Origin: Acidobacteriota bacterium
Lineage (GTDB): Bacteria > Acidobacteriota > Terriglobia > Bryobacterales > JACQDG01
DNA: 6,035 nucleotides
Direction: 5' to 3'
Assembly (NCBI GenBank): GCA_016201185.1
Contig: JACQDG010000157.1
Location: 1-6,035 of the forward strand
Shown: one piece after another, positions 1-5,631 of the stretch
How the letters are laid out: the number at the start of each line of letters is the position of its first letter
Numbering within the stretch: position 1 is the stretch's first letter
Made by a program: the position numbers and the translations under genes
The notes under the pieces: model-generated
The model's input: only the letters and a program-made list of their open reading frames with translations
The model's database searches: none
What the model was told of the DNA's origin: nothing

Positions 1-428
1 CGCCAGTTGCCGCCGCATAGTTTTTCGTACTCGTCCCAGCCGTCGAAAGCGGCTGCCGAAAAGTGGTACACGACCACGCCTTTTCCGGAGCGCACAAAAT
101 CCAGCAGAGCATTGTCGGCCCGCTCGCCCCAGCGCAGCTCCGGCCGTCGCCGCTCGAAGTAGTTCAGGATGACCAGGTCGTAGGGAGCCAGCGTCTCCGG
201 TCCCGTGCCGCGGAATTCCTCGACCACGCGCACCTCGAAGCGGCCGGTGTCCTCGAGAATCTTTCGCAGCACCGGGGTGGTCGCGCGCCAGTCGTGGCCG
301 TTCTGCCCGGTGATGAGCAGGGCCTGGATTTTCGGAGGACCGGCCGAGGGCTGCTGCCCCGTGGCAGCGGAGAAGGCCCCGGCCAATGACAAGCAAAGGC
401 CGAGCTTTTTCAAACCTGGTTTTTCCAC
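1..428 (-). CDS. ThuA-like domain secreted protein (partial, C-terminus outside window)
   Basis: Reading the minus strand from a GTG gives 142 open codons that run off the left edge. The start is set by a perfect AGGAGG six bases upstream. Residues 1-24 form a signal peptide (Lys-Lys, then a Leu/Ala-rich core, cleavage near ATG-QQ), so the product is probably exported. From residue 33 the sequence follows the ThuA (trehalose-utilisation-like, glutamine-amidotransferase-like fold) pattern: a first strand IQALLITGQNGHDW, then LRKILEDTGRFEV, then YDLVILNY (83-90), then FVRSGKGVVVYHF (111-123) and AAFDGWDEYEKLCGGNW. ThuA-like domains are common in secreted proteins of Acidobacteria and Planctomycetes that are linked to sugar metabolism; their biochemical activity is mostly unknown. 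The gene is divergent from the lactamase-M29 fusion, with 43 bp between the two starts. The family call is from recognised motifs; the substrate is unknown. Confidence 0.85.
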   Translation of the reverse strand, partial: MEKPGLKKLGLCLSLAGAFSAATGQQPSAGPPKIQALLITGQNGHDWRATTPVLRKILEDTGRFEVRVVEEFRGTGPETLAPYDLVILNYFERRRPELRWGERADNALLDFVRSGKGVVVYHFSAAAFDGWDEYEKLCGGNW

Positions 429-434
429 GAGCGA

Positions 435-440
435 CCTCCT
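435..440 (-). promoter_or_regulatory. Shine-Dalgarno of the ThuA-like gene
   Basis: The minus strand reads AGGAGG, six bases before the GTG at 428-426. It supports this non-ATG start, which directly precedes a convincing signal peptide. Confidence 0.75.
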
Positions 441-459
441 GTGGGATTCCGAAGATGAG

Positions 460-465
460 ATTATA
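460..465 (-). promoter_or_regulatory. Candidate -10 element for the ThuA-like gene
   Basis: The minus strand carries a perfect TATAAT about 20 bases upstream of the AGGAGG. This would give a short leader of roughly 25 bases before the GTG. No good -35 hexamer is visible 16-18 bases further upstream (CGTTTA/GTTTAT at best), and that -35 would fall inside the first codons of the divergent gene. It is a single matching hexamer, so only a moderate call. Confidence 0.4.
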
Positions 466-471
466 TCGCCC

Positions 472-2532
472 ATGATGACCCATAAACGGCGACTTTCCAC
501 CCTTATCCCTTTGGCTGTCTTGCTGACTGCGCCCGCCGCCATAATGGGGCAATCCCCGCCCTCCGATTCCCCGCTTCAGAAGCTCGAGCGGGAAATGGCG
601 CGGGTATCGAAGATTGCCGGCGGCGTGGTGGGCGCCAGCGCCCTGCACCTCGAGACTGGACGGCGAGCGTCGCTGAACGGAAGCGAGCGGTTCCCCATGG
701 CCAGCACCTTCAAAATTCCCATCGCCGTGCAGCTTCTCAGCCGGGTCGAGCGGGGCGAGATGAGCCTCGCTCAAATGGTTACGCTCCAGCCGGGCGATCT
801 GCACCCCGGCAGCGGCACGCTGACCGACCTGTTCAACAAGCCCGGCGTGGCGCTCTCCGTGCACAACCTGCTCGAGCTGATGCTGCTGATCAGCGACAAC
901 AGCGCCACCGACGTCCTGCTGCGGCTGGCGGGCGGGCCGGAGGCAGTCACAGGGCGCATGCGGGAGCTCGGCATTGAGGGCATCAATGTCAACCGTCCCA
1001 CCTCCCGTTTGATCGCCGACTGGATCGGCGTGGCGTCCCTGCCGGCAGAAGAAGAGTGGTCGCCGGAACTTTTCCGCAAGTTGCTCGCCGCAGTTCCGGA
1101 AGAGGAGCGGAAGGCAGCGGCGAAAAAGTTCGATGCCGACCCCCGTGACACCGCCGCCCCAGAGGCTATGGCAGCACTTCTGGCCCGTATCTACCGCGGA
1201 GAAGCTTTGAAGAAAGAGAGCACAGATCTTCTGCTCGATATCATGCGGCGCTGCCGGACGGGGGAGACTCGGCTAAAGGGAATCCTGCCGGCCGGAGCCG
1301 TCGTGGCGCACAAGACCGGCTCCATCGGCGGAACCACGAACGATGTAGGGATCCTCGAGCTGCCGGAAGGCGGGCACGTAGCCCTGGCGGTCTTCGTGAA
1401 ATCCTCGGATAAAGAAGCTCCGGCCCGCGAGCGCGCCATCGCCGAGATTGCCCGCTCGGTCTATGACTTTTTTCTATTCCAGCCGGGCGCGGCCGCCGCC
1501 GCTTTGAACTACGATGCCATGGCGGCGCGGATCACGGCCGCGCTGCGCCTCGAAAAGGGCGAGCGCACCATGCTGCGTTACGACCCGGCCTATTTCCGCG
1601 GGCTGGTCGAGCCGCTCACCCGCCGAATCCGCGAAGCCGGGGCGGTGGACGCCTTCAAGCTGGACGCCACGCCGCCCGACTTCGAGCAGAAGCTCGGGGC
1701 TACGGACGTCTATTTCTGGCTGCCGCTGCGCGATGAACGGGGGCAGCTCTCCGCGGCTGACCGGGCGGCCCTCGCCCGGTGGCTGGACAAAGGCGGCCGC
1801 CGGCGCGAGATCCACTTCCACTGGTCCGGCGGCAGCGTGCGGGCCGACGGACTCGCGGGAGAGCACTCTGCGGCTCTGGATGCCATCTACCAGGATGCTC
1901 TCGACATCGATTACAAGGCCCTCCGCGCGGCTCAGGACCGGGCCATCGCGAAGCTGCGCCGCGGCATGGTGCGGGTGCGGACGCCGGAGGGGACCGACCT
2001 CCAGTTCCGCATCGGCGCGCGGCCCTTCAACGTTCAGGACGGCGATGCCTCCCCCGAGCGCGTGCAGAAGGCTCGGGTGCGCGTGGACCGCGAAATCGAG
2101 TTGCCGGCCGGCGTGCTGCGAGTCGCTCCACTCGAGGAGACGGCCAACGGCCGCATCGTCATCCCGGAAGCGCGCTTTGGCAACGCCTTGGCGCGCAACA
2201 TCAAACTCACGATTCAAAGGGGCCGGGTGACGAAGGTGGAGGCCGATGAGAACCTGAACGCGGTCGAGCAGGCGCTCTCCGCCGGCGGCGAGGCGGCGCG
2301 GCGGTTTCGCGAATTCGGCCTGGGTTTTAATCCCAAGCTGCGGGCCCCGGCCGGCAGCCCGATTCTTGCCTATTACGGATATGGGGCCGGCGTGGTGCGG
2401 CTGAGCCTGGGCGACAACACAGAACTGGGCGGCTTGGTAAGTGGCGGCTTTGTCCGCTGGTTCTTCTTTCCTCAGGCTACGGTCGAGGTCAACGGCCGGG
2501 CTCTGGTGCGGGAAGGGAAGATGGTCGAATGA
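472..2532 (+). CDS. Secreted fusion: class A beta-lactamase-like serine hydrolase + degenerate M29 aminopeptidase-like domain
   Basis: One uninterrupted frame encodes 686 residues. I chose the ATG at 472 (475 is equally possible) because it begins a clean signal peptide (KRR, hydrophobic core, cleavage near AIMG-Q at 26). The open frame reaches back to 205, but that stretch overlaps the ThuA-like gene. Domain 1 (about 35-340) has class A signatures: STFK with nucleophile Ser78 and Lys81, SDN at 141-143, PRDTAAPEAMA around 224-233 and KTGS at 281-284. The omega loop is atypical: there is an extra segment of about 30 residues, and no clear ExxxN motif. Domain 2 (about 350-686) matches the M29 (AmpS/AmpT) C-terminal pattern: APLEE at 552-556, NG, then EFGLGFNP at 614-621, then VRLSLG at 642-647. 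The family's two metal-binding His and the Asp appear to be Arg643, Arg662 and Phe664. It probably acts outside the cytoplasm on peptide- or beta-lactam-like ligands, or only binds them; the function is unproven. No good ribosome binding site is visible. Confidence 0.85.
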   Translation: MMTHKRRLSTLIPLAVLLTAPAAIMGQSPPSDSPLQKLEREMARVSKIAGGVVGASALHLETGRRASLNGSERFPMASTFKIPIAVQLLSRVERGEMSLAQMVTLQPGDLHPGSGTLTDLFNKPGVALSVHNLLELMLLISDNSATDVLLRLAGGPEAVTGRMRELGIEGINVNRPTSRLIADWIGVASLPAEEEWSPELFRKLLAAVPEEERKAAAKKFDADPRDTAAPEAMAALLARIYRGEALKKESTDLLLDIMRRCRTGETRLKGILPAGAVVAHKTGSIGGTTNDVGILELPEGGHVALAVFVKSSDKEAPARERAIAEIARSVYDFFLFQPGAAAAALNYDAMAARITAALRLEKGERTMLRYDPAYFRGLVEPLTRRIREAGAVDAFKLDATPPDFEQKLGATDVYFWLPLRDERGQLSAADRAALARWLDKGGRRREIHFHWSGGSVRADGLAGEHSAALDAIYQDALDIDYKALRAAQDRAIAKLRRGMVRVRTPEGTDLQFRIGARPFNVQDGDASPERVQKARVRVDREIELPAGVLRVAPLEETANGRIVIPEARFGNALARNIKLTIQRGRVTKVEADENLNAVEQALSAGGEAARRFREFGLGFNPKLRAPAGSPILAYYGYGAGVVRLSLGDNTELGGLVSGGFVRWFFFPQATVEVNGRALVREGKMVE

Positions 2533-2553
2533 GCCGCTTGCCGACTCTCGTCC

Positions 2554-2997
2554 TTAGGGCTGGTCGCCGGGAGCAGCCCGAATGGACCAGGTGCCGTTCT
2601 GCACGCTGCTGCGTCCCCAGGTCCCGCTGACGATTTCGTTCAGTGCGGACTGCAGCAGATCGGCGAACCGCGCCGCGCCGTTGATCCGCAAGTTTGCGGT
2701 CCAGGTTCCGGAGATCGATCCTCGCTGGTCGGCCACCCGGACCTGCCAGCGGCCCTCCCAGGCCTTCTCCGTCTTGCGGGCTGACCAGGAGCCGGAGCCG
2801 GCCGCTCGACCCGAGCCGTCGAACAGCGTCCAGGTTCCCCACCCGGCGTAGGGATCCTGGTGAAGGCTGGCCGTCCACGAGCCGGAGAGATTCACCCCGG
2901 GGCCTCTGACCGTGTATGTTCCGCGCCAGGTGGGAGACTGCGCCAGGGACGTCCCGGCCAGGCAAAACACCAAGCATGCGCAAACCATCCGCGGCAT
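2554..2997 (-). CDS. Small secreted protein with repeated Gly-x-Trp strands, function unknown
   Basis: Encodes 147 residues. Residues 1-20 look like a signal peptide with a type I cleavage site (SLA-Q), so the protein is probably periplasmic or extracellular. The mature part is rich in Trp and Gly, with a recurring G-x-W-(T/S) motif: SGSWTASL near 38-45, WGTWTLF near 53-59, GSGSWSAR near 67-74, WEGRWQV near 80-86, SGTWTANL near 96-103, VSGTWGRS near 123-130 and NGTWSI near 134-139. This suggests an up-and-down beta sheet or barrel of short repeats. An ATG at 2988 is an alternative start; GAGG lies just upstream of the first one. It converges with the lactamase-M29 gene (21 bp between stops) and is divergent from the membrane-protein gene. 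Overlapping frames here lack a signal peptide. No family was recognised. Confidence 0.7.
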   Translation of the reverse strand: MPRMVCACLVFCLAGTSLAQSPTWRGTYTVRGPGVNLSGSWTASLHQDPYAGWGTWTLFDGSGRAAGSGSWSARKTEKAWEGRWQVRVADQRGSISGTWTANLRINGAARFADLLQSALNEIVSGTWGRSSVQNGTWSIRAAPGDQP

Positions 2998-3012
2998 GTC
3001 CTCATGTTAGGC

Positions 3013-3061
3013 CAGTCAGGCCGCCGATTGACAGGTTGGAGAGAGAATTTTCGCCTGACTG
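3013..3061. repeat. 9-bp inverted repeat in a divergent intergenic region
   Basis: CAGTCAGGC at 3013-3021 is the exact reverse complement of GCCTGACTG at 3053-3061, with a 31-base spacer that contains a TTGACA at 3028-3033. The region lies between the divergent starts at 2997 and 3140 and is the only notable structure in those 142 bases. It could be a pair of operator half-sites, a weak stem, or chance. Confidence 0.4.
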
Positions 3062-3139
3062 ATCTCCGCCCTGATGCGCGCGCCCAGGACGGCTGCAGCG
3101 CTTGGAGCGGCTTGACGTCACCCTCGGCAAAGCGGCATC

Positions 3140-3667
3140 ATGGCCCGCATGCGCCGTGAAATCCTGATTGCCTTTCTCCTGGGCGCGTGGCTGGCAGGGA
3201 CATTGTTCATGTGGGCGGTGGCCACCGAGAACTTCCGCCTGGTCGACCGCCTGCTGGCCTCTCCCGTCCCGGAAATGAGCCGGCGCTCAGCGCCACTGGC
3301 TCGGGGCGATGCCCGGCTGCTGATGCGCTATCAGGCCTCGGAAGTGAATCGGCTGTTCTTCGCGCGCTGGGGCTGGACGCAACTGGGGATCGGCGCCGTG
3401 CTGTTGTGGCTGGTAATCCGCTCCGGCGCCGGGCGGCCTCTGCAGACGGCGGTTCTGCTAATGCTGGGGATTGCGGCGGTCTTGCAGTTCGCCGCCGTTC
3501 CGGAAATCATCCGTCTGGGCCGCCTTCTCGACTTCGCCCCGCGCAACCCTCCTCCACCCGAGACCACGTCCTTCTGGCGCCTCCACGCCCTGTACACCGC
3601 TCTGGACGGGGTGAAGGCGTTGCTGGGGGTGTTCGCGATTGCCAGGGTGCTGCGGAAGGAAAGCTGA
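3140..3667 (+). CDS. Four-helix membrane protein, DUF4149/TMEM205-like
   Basis: Encodes 175 residues with four predicted membrane helices, at about 7-29, 77-94, 100-121 and 149-171. A polar loop at 30-76 contains NFRLVDRLL and LLMRYQASEVNRLFF. Another short loop (122-148) contains EIIRLGRLLDF and a Pro run, followed by FWRLHALYTALDGVK. The size, helix layout and the late (F/L)xxLHxxY segment resemble the DUF4149/TMEM205 group of small integral membrane proteins, whose function is unknown. The match is by general pattern only. The start at 3140 has no strong ribosome binding site; Met4 (3149) is an alternative. The gene ends 12 bp before the stop of the convergent microcompartment operon. No recognisable terminator hairpin separates the two. 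Confidence 0.8.
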   Translation: MARMRREILIAFLLGAWLAGTLFMWAVATENFRLVDRLLASPVPEMSRRSAPLARGDARLLMRYQASEVNRLFFARWGWTQLGIGAVLLWLVIRSGAGRPLQTAVLLMLGIAAVLQFAAVPEIIRLGRLLDFAPRNPPPPETTSFWRLHALYTALDGVKALLGVFAIARVLRKES

Positions 3668-3679
3668 GAGAGCAGTAGC

Positions 3680-3955
3680 TTACGGCCGGGTCAGATCGAT
3701 TGTGTCGACCACCGCGATGACCGACATGTCGATAGGCGACTCGGGCCGGTCCACGCTGGTCATGGCGCTCCAGCCTTCGGTGGCCACCAGCACCTGGTCG
3801 CCCACCCCGGCGTCCACCCAGTCGAGCGCCACCAGCGGGTCGCCCCGGTCCTGGCCTTCGAGAGTGAGGGGTTGGACCAGCAAGATCTTCCGGCCTTCGT
3901 GGCTATGGTGCTTGCGGGTGGCGACCAGCTCGCCGAGGACGCGGGCGATGAGCAT
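3680..3955 (-). CDS. BMC-P pentameric vertex protein (EutN/CcmL family), third paralogue
   Basis: Encodes 91 residues, the normal length for the EutN/CcmL family. These proteins form pentamers that cap the vertices of microcompartment shells. The N-terminus MLIARVLGELVATRK, the strand GRKILLVQPL (21-30), LVALDWVDAGVGDQVLV (41-57) and the last strand MSVIAVVDTIDL (77-88) follow the family fold. It is the most divergent of the three copies: the family's usual VDTVGAG is DWVDAGV, and the GSSAR loop is replaced by EGWSAMTS (60-67). This is the last gene of the operon, 10 bp after the second paralogue. No Shine-Dalgarno is visible before the ATG, so translation probably depends on coupling to the upstream gene. 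Confidence 0.9.
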   Translation of the reverse strand: MLIARVLGELVATRKHHSHEGRKILLVQPLTLEGQDRGDPLVALDWVDAGVGDQVLVATEGWSAMTSVDRPESPIDMSVIAVVDTIDLTRP

Positions 3956-3965
3956 GGAAGGGGTC

Positions 3966-4238
3966 TCAGCGCTTCACGGTGGATATAGTGTCAACAATGC
4001 CAACAACGCTGGCGTCGGTGGGCACCTCGTCAGGCAGGAAGGGAATGGTCGATTCCCGGCCCCGGCACCAATAAACGATTTCCCCGGCGCCGGCTCCCAC
4101 GGCGTCCACCGCCACCAGCCTCCGGCCGCGGCGTTTGCCGTCCGGGCCGATGGGCTCGAGCAGCAGCAGCTTCCGGCCTTCCAGGCCCGGCTCTTTGGCT
4201 GTGGCCCACACCCGGCCTACCACGCGCGCCAGAAACAT
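3966..4238 (-). CDS. BMC-P pentameric vertex protein (EutN/CcmL family), second paralogue
   Basis: Encodes 90 residues. Family landmarks are MFLARVVGRVWATAK at the N-terminus, LEGRKLLLLEPI (19-30), LVAVDAVGAGAGEIVYWCRG (41-60) and the final strand ASVVGIVDTIS (76-86). The VAVDAVGAG core is canonical. The loop after it (ESTIPFLPDEVPTD, 62-75) differs from the GSSAR type of the neighbouring copy. A purine-rich GAGAGGAG lies just before the ATG. The gene starts 9 bp after the stop of the first paralogue. Its role would be to close shell vertices; keeping three distinct pentamer genes suggests that they are not interchangeable. Confidence 0.92.
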   Translation of the reverse strand: MFLARVVGRVWATAKEPGLEGRKLLLLEPIGPDGKRRGRRLVAVDAVGAGAGEIVYWCRGRESTIPFLPDEVPTDASVVGIVDTISTVKR

Positions 4239-4247
4239 CGTCTCCTC

Positions 4248-4523
4248 TCAAGTCTTGCTGTCGAGCTCAATGTTATCAATAATGCCTATGATGGCCGTGT
4301 CCACCGGGCAATCCTTGCAGCCGAAGGCCATGCGGGCGGAGCTGCCGGTGACGGTGAGGACCTTTTCCTTGAACCCGGCCCCCACCGTGTCTACGGCGAC
4401 GACATAGCCGGGCTCGTCCCCGCCCTCGGCGGAGACGTAGCGCACCACGAGCAGCTTCTTGCCTTCCAGGCGCGGATCTTTGCGCGTGGCCACCACCGTG
4501 CCCACGACGCGTGCCAGCAGCAT
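4248..4523 (-). CDS. BMC-P pentameric vertex protein (EutN/CcmL family), first paralogue with CxxC
   Basis: Encodes 91 residues and is the most canonical of the three EutN/CcmL proteins: MLLARVVGTVVATRK, LEGKKLLVVRYV (19-30), VVAVDTVGAGFKEKVLTVTGSSAR (41-64) and AIIGIIDNIEL (77-87). Unlike the other two, it has a Cys-x-x-Cys (Cys69, Cys72) in the loop between GSSAR and the final strand. Its Shine-Dalgarno (TAGGAG) includes the TAG stop of the BMC-H gene, and the gap is 12 bp. As a pentamer it should occupy shell vertices. Whether the cysteines bind metal or form a disulfide cannot be told from the sequence. Confidence 0.93.
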   Translation of the reverse strand: MLLARVVGTVVATRKDPRLEGKKLLVVRYVSAEGGDEPGYVVAVDTVGAGFKEKVLTVTGSSARMAFGCKDCPVDTAIIGIIDNIELDSKT

Positions 4524-4535
4524 GAGCGGATGCTC

Positions 4536-4835
4536 CTACCCTTTGGATGCGGAAGCCTGCGCCTTGCCGATGGGAAGGATTTCCTCCAGGCTCTGGTGCG
4601 GCCGCGGGATGACGTGCACCGAGATCAGCTCGCCAACCCGGCGGGCGGCGGCGGCCCCGGCGTCGGTGGCGGCTTTCACGGCGGCTACGTCGCCGCGCAT
4701 CAGCACCGTCACGTAACCCGACCCGATCTTCTCCCACCCCACCAAATACACTTTGGCCGCCTTCACCGCCGCATCGGCGGCTTCGATCATGGCCACCAGG
4801 CCTCGTGTCTCAATCATTCCTAGAGCTTCACCCAT
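4536..4835 (-). CDS. BMC-H hexameric microcompartment shell protein
   Basis: Encodes 99 residues, a single BMC domain (about 5-80) of the kind that forms flat hexamers tiling shell facets. Clear family features are ALGMIETRGLVAMIEAADAA (4-23), then KAAKVYLVGWEKIGSGYVTVLMRGDVAAVKAA (25-56). The pore loop is GSG at 38-40, followed by the helix with the usual AAARRVGELISVHVIPRPH (62-80). The Gly-Ser-Gly pore is the common small polar type that passes metabolites. A short Ala/Ser tail follows. The start is set by AGGAGG four bases upstream, which overlaps the aldolase stop codon; the genes are 8 bp apart and probably translationally coupled. This is the only BMC-H here, and no BMC-T is present. 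Confidence 0.96.
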   Translation of the reverse strand: MGEALGMIETRGLVAMIEAADAAVKAAKVYLVGWEKIGSGYVTVLMRGDVAAVKAATDAGAAAARRVGELISVHVIPRPHQSLEEILPIGKAQASASKG

Positions 4836-4839
4836 TCCG

Positions 4840-4845
4840 CCTCCT
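4840..4845 (-). promoter_or_regulatory. Shine-Dalgarno of the BMC-H gene overlapping the aldolase stop
   Basis: The minus strand reads AGGAGG. Its last bases come after the aldolase TAG at 4846-4844, with which it overlaps, and it sits four bases before the BMC-H ATG. This strong site fits high expression of the shell protein relative to the enzyme, coupled to the ribosome ending on the aldolase. Confidence 0.7.
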
Positions 4846-5620
4846 ATTTCCTCGCCCGCAGCGCTTCATCCACCAGGGCGATGAGCTCCTCGCGGGTCAC
4901 ATAGTATCGTTCCTGGCCGTCGGCGGGCAAATCCTCGGCCACCACCGGGCAGCCCGGCTCCGGGCTCGTCCGCCCCTTCACCCCGTAGCGGGTCCGGGAG
5001 CCGAACAACTTGGTCACCTCTTCGCGCGGCAGCACGTTGGGACCGCCCAGCAGCTCGGCCACCAGATTGATGCGCGCACAATGCTCCACCGTCTCCATGC
5101 GGAAGAAAGCCCGCCACACGTCCTCGCCGTAGCAGACCGCGCCGTGATTGGCCATCAGGATGGCGTCATACCTGGGGATCAGGGGAATCATCGGCTCGCT
5201 CAGCGCCGGGGTGCCCGGCAGTCCGTATGCCGCCAGCGGCACGCAGCCCAGCCCGATGATCACCTCCGGCAGCAGCGCCTTATCGAGCGAGCGCCCCACG
5301 GCAGCGAAACCCGTGGCCACCGGCGGATGGGCGTGCAGCACGGAGTGCACATCAGGACGCATCTTATAGATGGTCATGTGCATCAGGATTTCCGAGGTGC
5401 CTTCCTTTCGCCCCTCCAGTTTCCTGCCTTCCGAGTCCAGGATGATCAGGTCGTCCGGGTGCATCATCCCTTTGCTGACCCCGGTGGGCGTGGCCAGGAT
5501 GCGGTCCGGGCCCAGGCGGATGGTAATGTTGCCGTCGTTGGCCGCCACCCAGCCTTTCTGGTAGACAAGCCGGCCCACCTCGACGATATCCTGGCGATAC
5601 TCCCGCTCGGTTTTCACCAT
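4844..5620 (-). CDS. Class II sugar-phosphate aldolase (FucA/RhaD/AraD family), probable microcompartment cargo
   Basis: Encodes 258 residues. Class II aldolases of this family cleave L-fuculose-1-phosphate or related ketose phosphates to DHAP and L-lactaldehyde using zinc. Visible motifs are VAANDGNITIRLG (25-37), ATPTGVSKG (43-51, phosphate binding), GTSEILMH (74-81, with the likely catalytic Glu77), VLHAHPP (94-100, zinc His96 and His98) and MANHG (156-160, third His159). E. coli FucA is about 215 residues; the extra C-terminus here is a Pro/Gly-rich linker (about 213-237) and an amphipathic helix (about 242-256, Leu246, Ile247, Val250 and Leu254 on one face), typical of an encapsulation peptide. 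I start at Met1 (5620): the frame is open to 5800, but that would cross the tRNA. No Shine-Dalgarno is visible, so it may be translated from a very short leader. It is the first operon gene, 8 bp before BMC-H. Substrate (fuculose-, rhamnulose- or ribulose-phosphate) cannot be fixed from the sequence. Confidence 0.93.
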   Translation of the reverse strand: MVKTEREYRQDIVEVGRLVYQKGWVAANDGNITIRLGPDRILATPTGVSKGMMHPDDLIILDSEGRKLEGRKEGTSEILMHMTIYKMRPDVHSVLHAHPPVATGFAAVGRSLDKALLPEVIIGLGCVPLAAYGLPGTPALSEPMIPLIPRYDAILMANHGAVCYGEDVWRAFFRMETVEHCARINLVAELLGGPNVLPREEVTKLFGSRTRYGVKGRTSPEPGCPVVAEDLPADGQERYYVTREELIALVDEALRARK

Positions 5621-5631
5621 GGGAAATCTGT

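Larger units (their letters stand above)
3680..5620 (-). other. Five-gene bacterial microcompartment operon (aldolase, BMC-H, three BMC-P)
   Basis: Five same-strand genes with gaps of 8, 12, 9 and 10 bp form one transcription unit: aldolase, hexamer shell protein, and three pentamer proteins. Ribosome binding sites for genes 2 and 3 overlap the preceding stop codons, which implies coupled translation. The gene set matches the core of PVM-type and related aldolase microcompartments, known from Planctomycetes and Verrucomicrobia for L-fucose and L-rhamnose breakdown and seen in similar form in some Acidobacteria and Haliangium. A BMC-T trimer and the aldehyde-processing enzymes are missing. Confidence 0.8.

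Noticed and set aside
205..471. N-terminal extension of the lactamase-M29 frame back to 205
   Set aside because: It overlaps the ThuA-like gene on the other strand and would bury the signal peptide that starts at 472/475.
1474..2217. Minus-strand open frame of 247 codons and plus-strand frames at 1514-2249
   Set aside because: They are shadows of the M29-like domain in other frames; the main frame carries recognisable family motifs across the same bases.
3028..3056. TTGACA as a complete promoter for the membrane-protein gene
   Set aside because: No acceptable -10 hexamer lies 16-18 bases downstream (the sequence there is TTCGCC/TCGCCT).
3113..3120. TGACGTCA palindrome upstream of the membrane-protein gene
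   Set aside because: An eight-base palindrome is expected by chance at this scale and has no partner site nearby.
3668..3679. Bidirectional terminator between the convergent membrane-protein gene and the operon
   Set aside because: The 12-bp gap has no inverted repeat or T-run on either strand.
3639..4823. Long plus-strand open frame of 394 codons
   Set aside because: It runs antisense through the BMC-P and BMC-H genes, whose minus-strand proteins match known families end to end; its own translation has no recognisable features.
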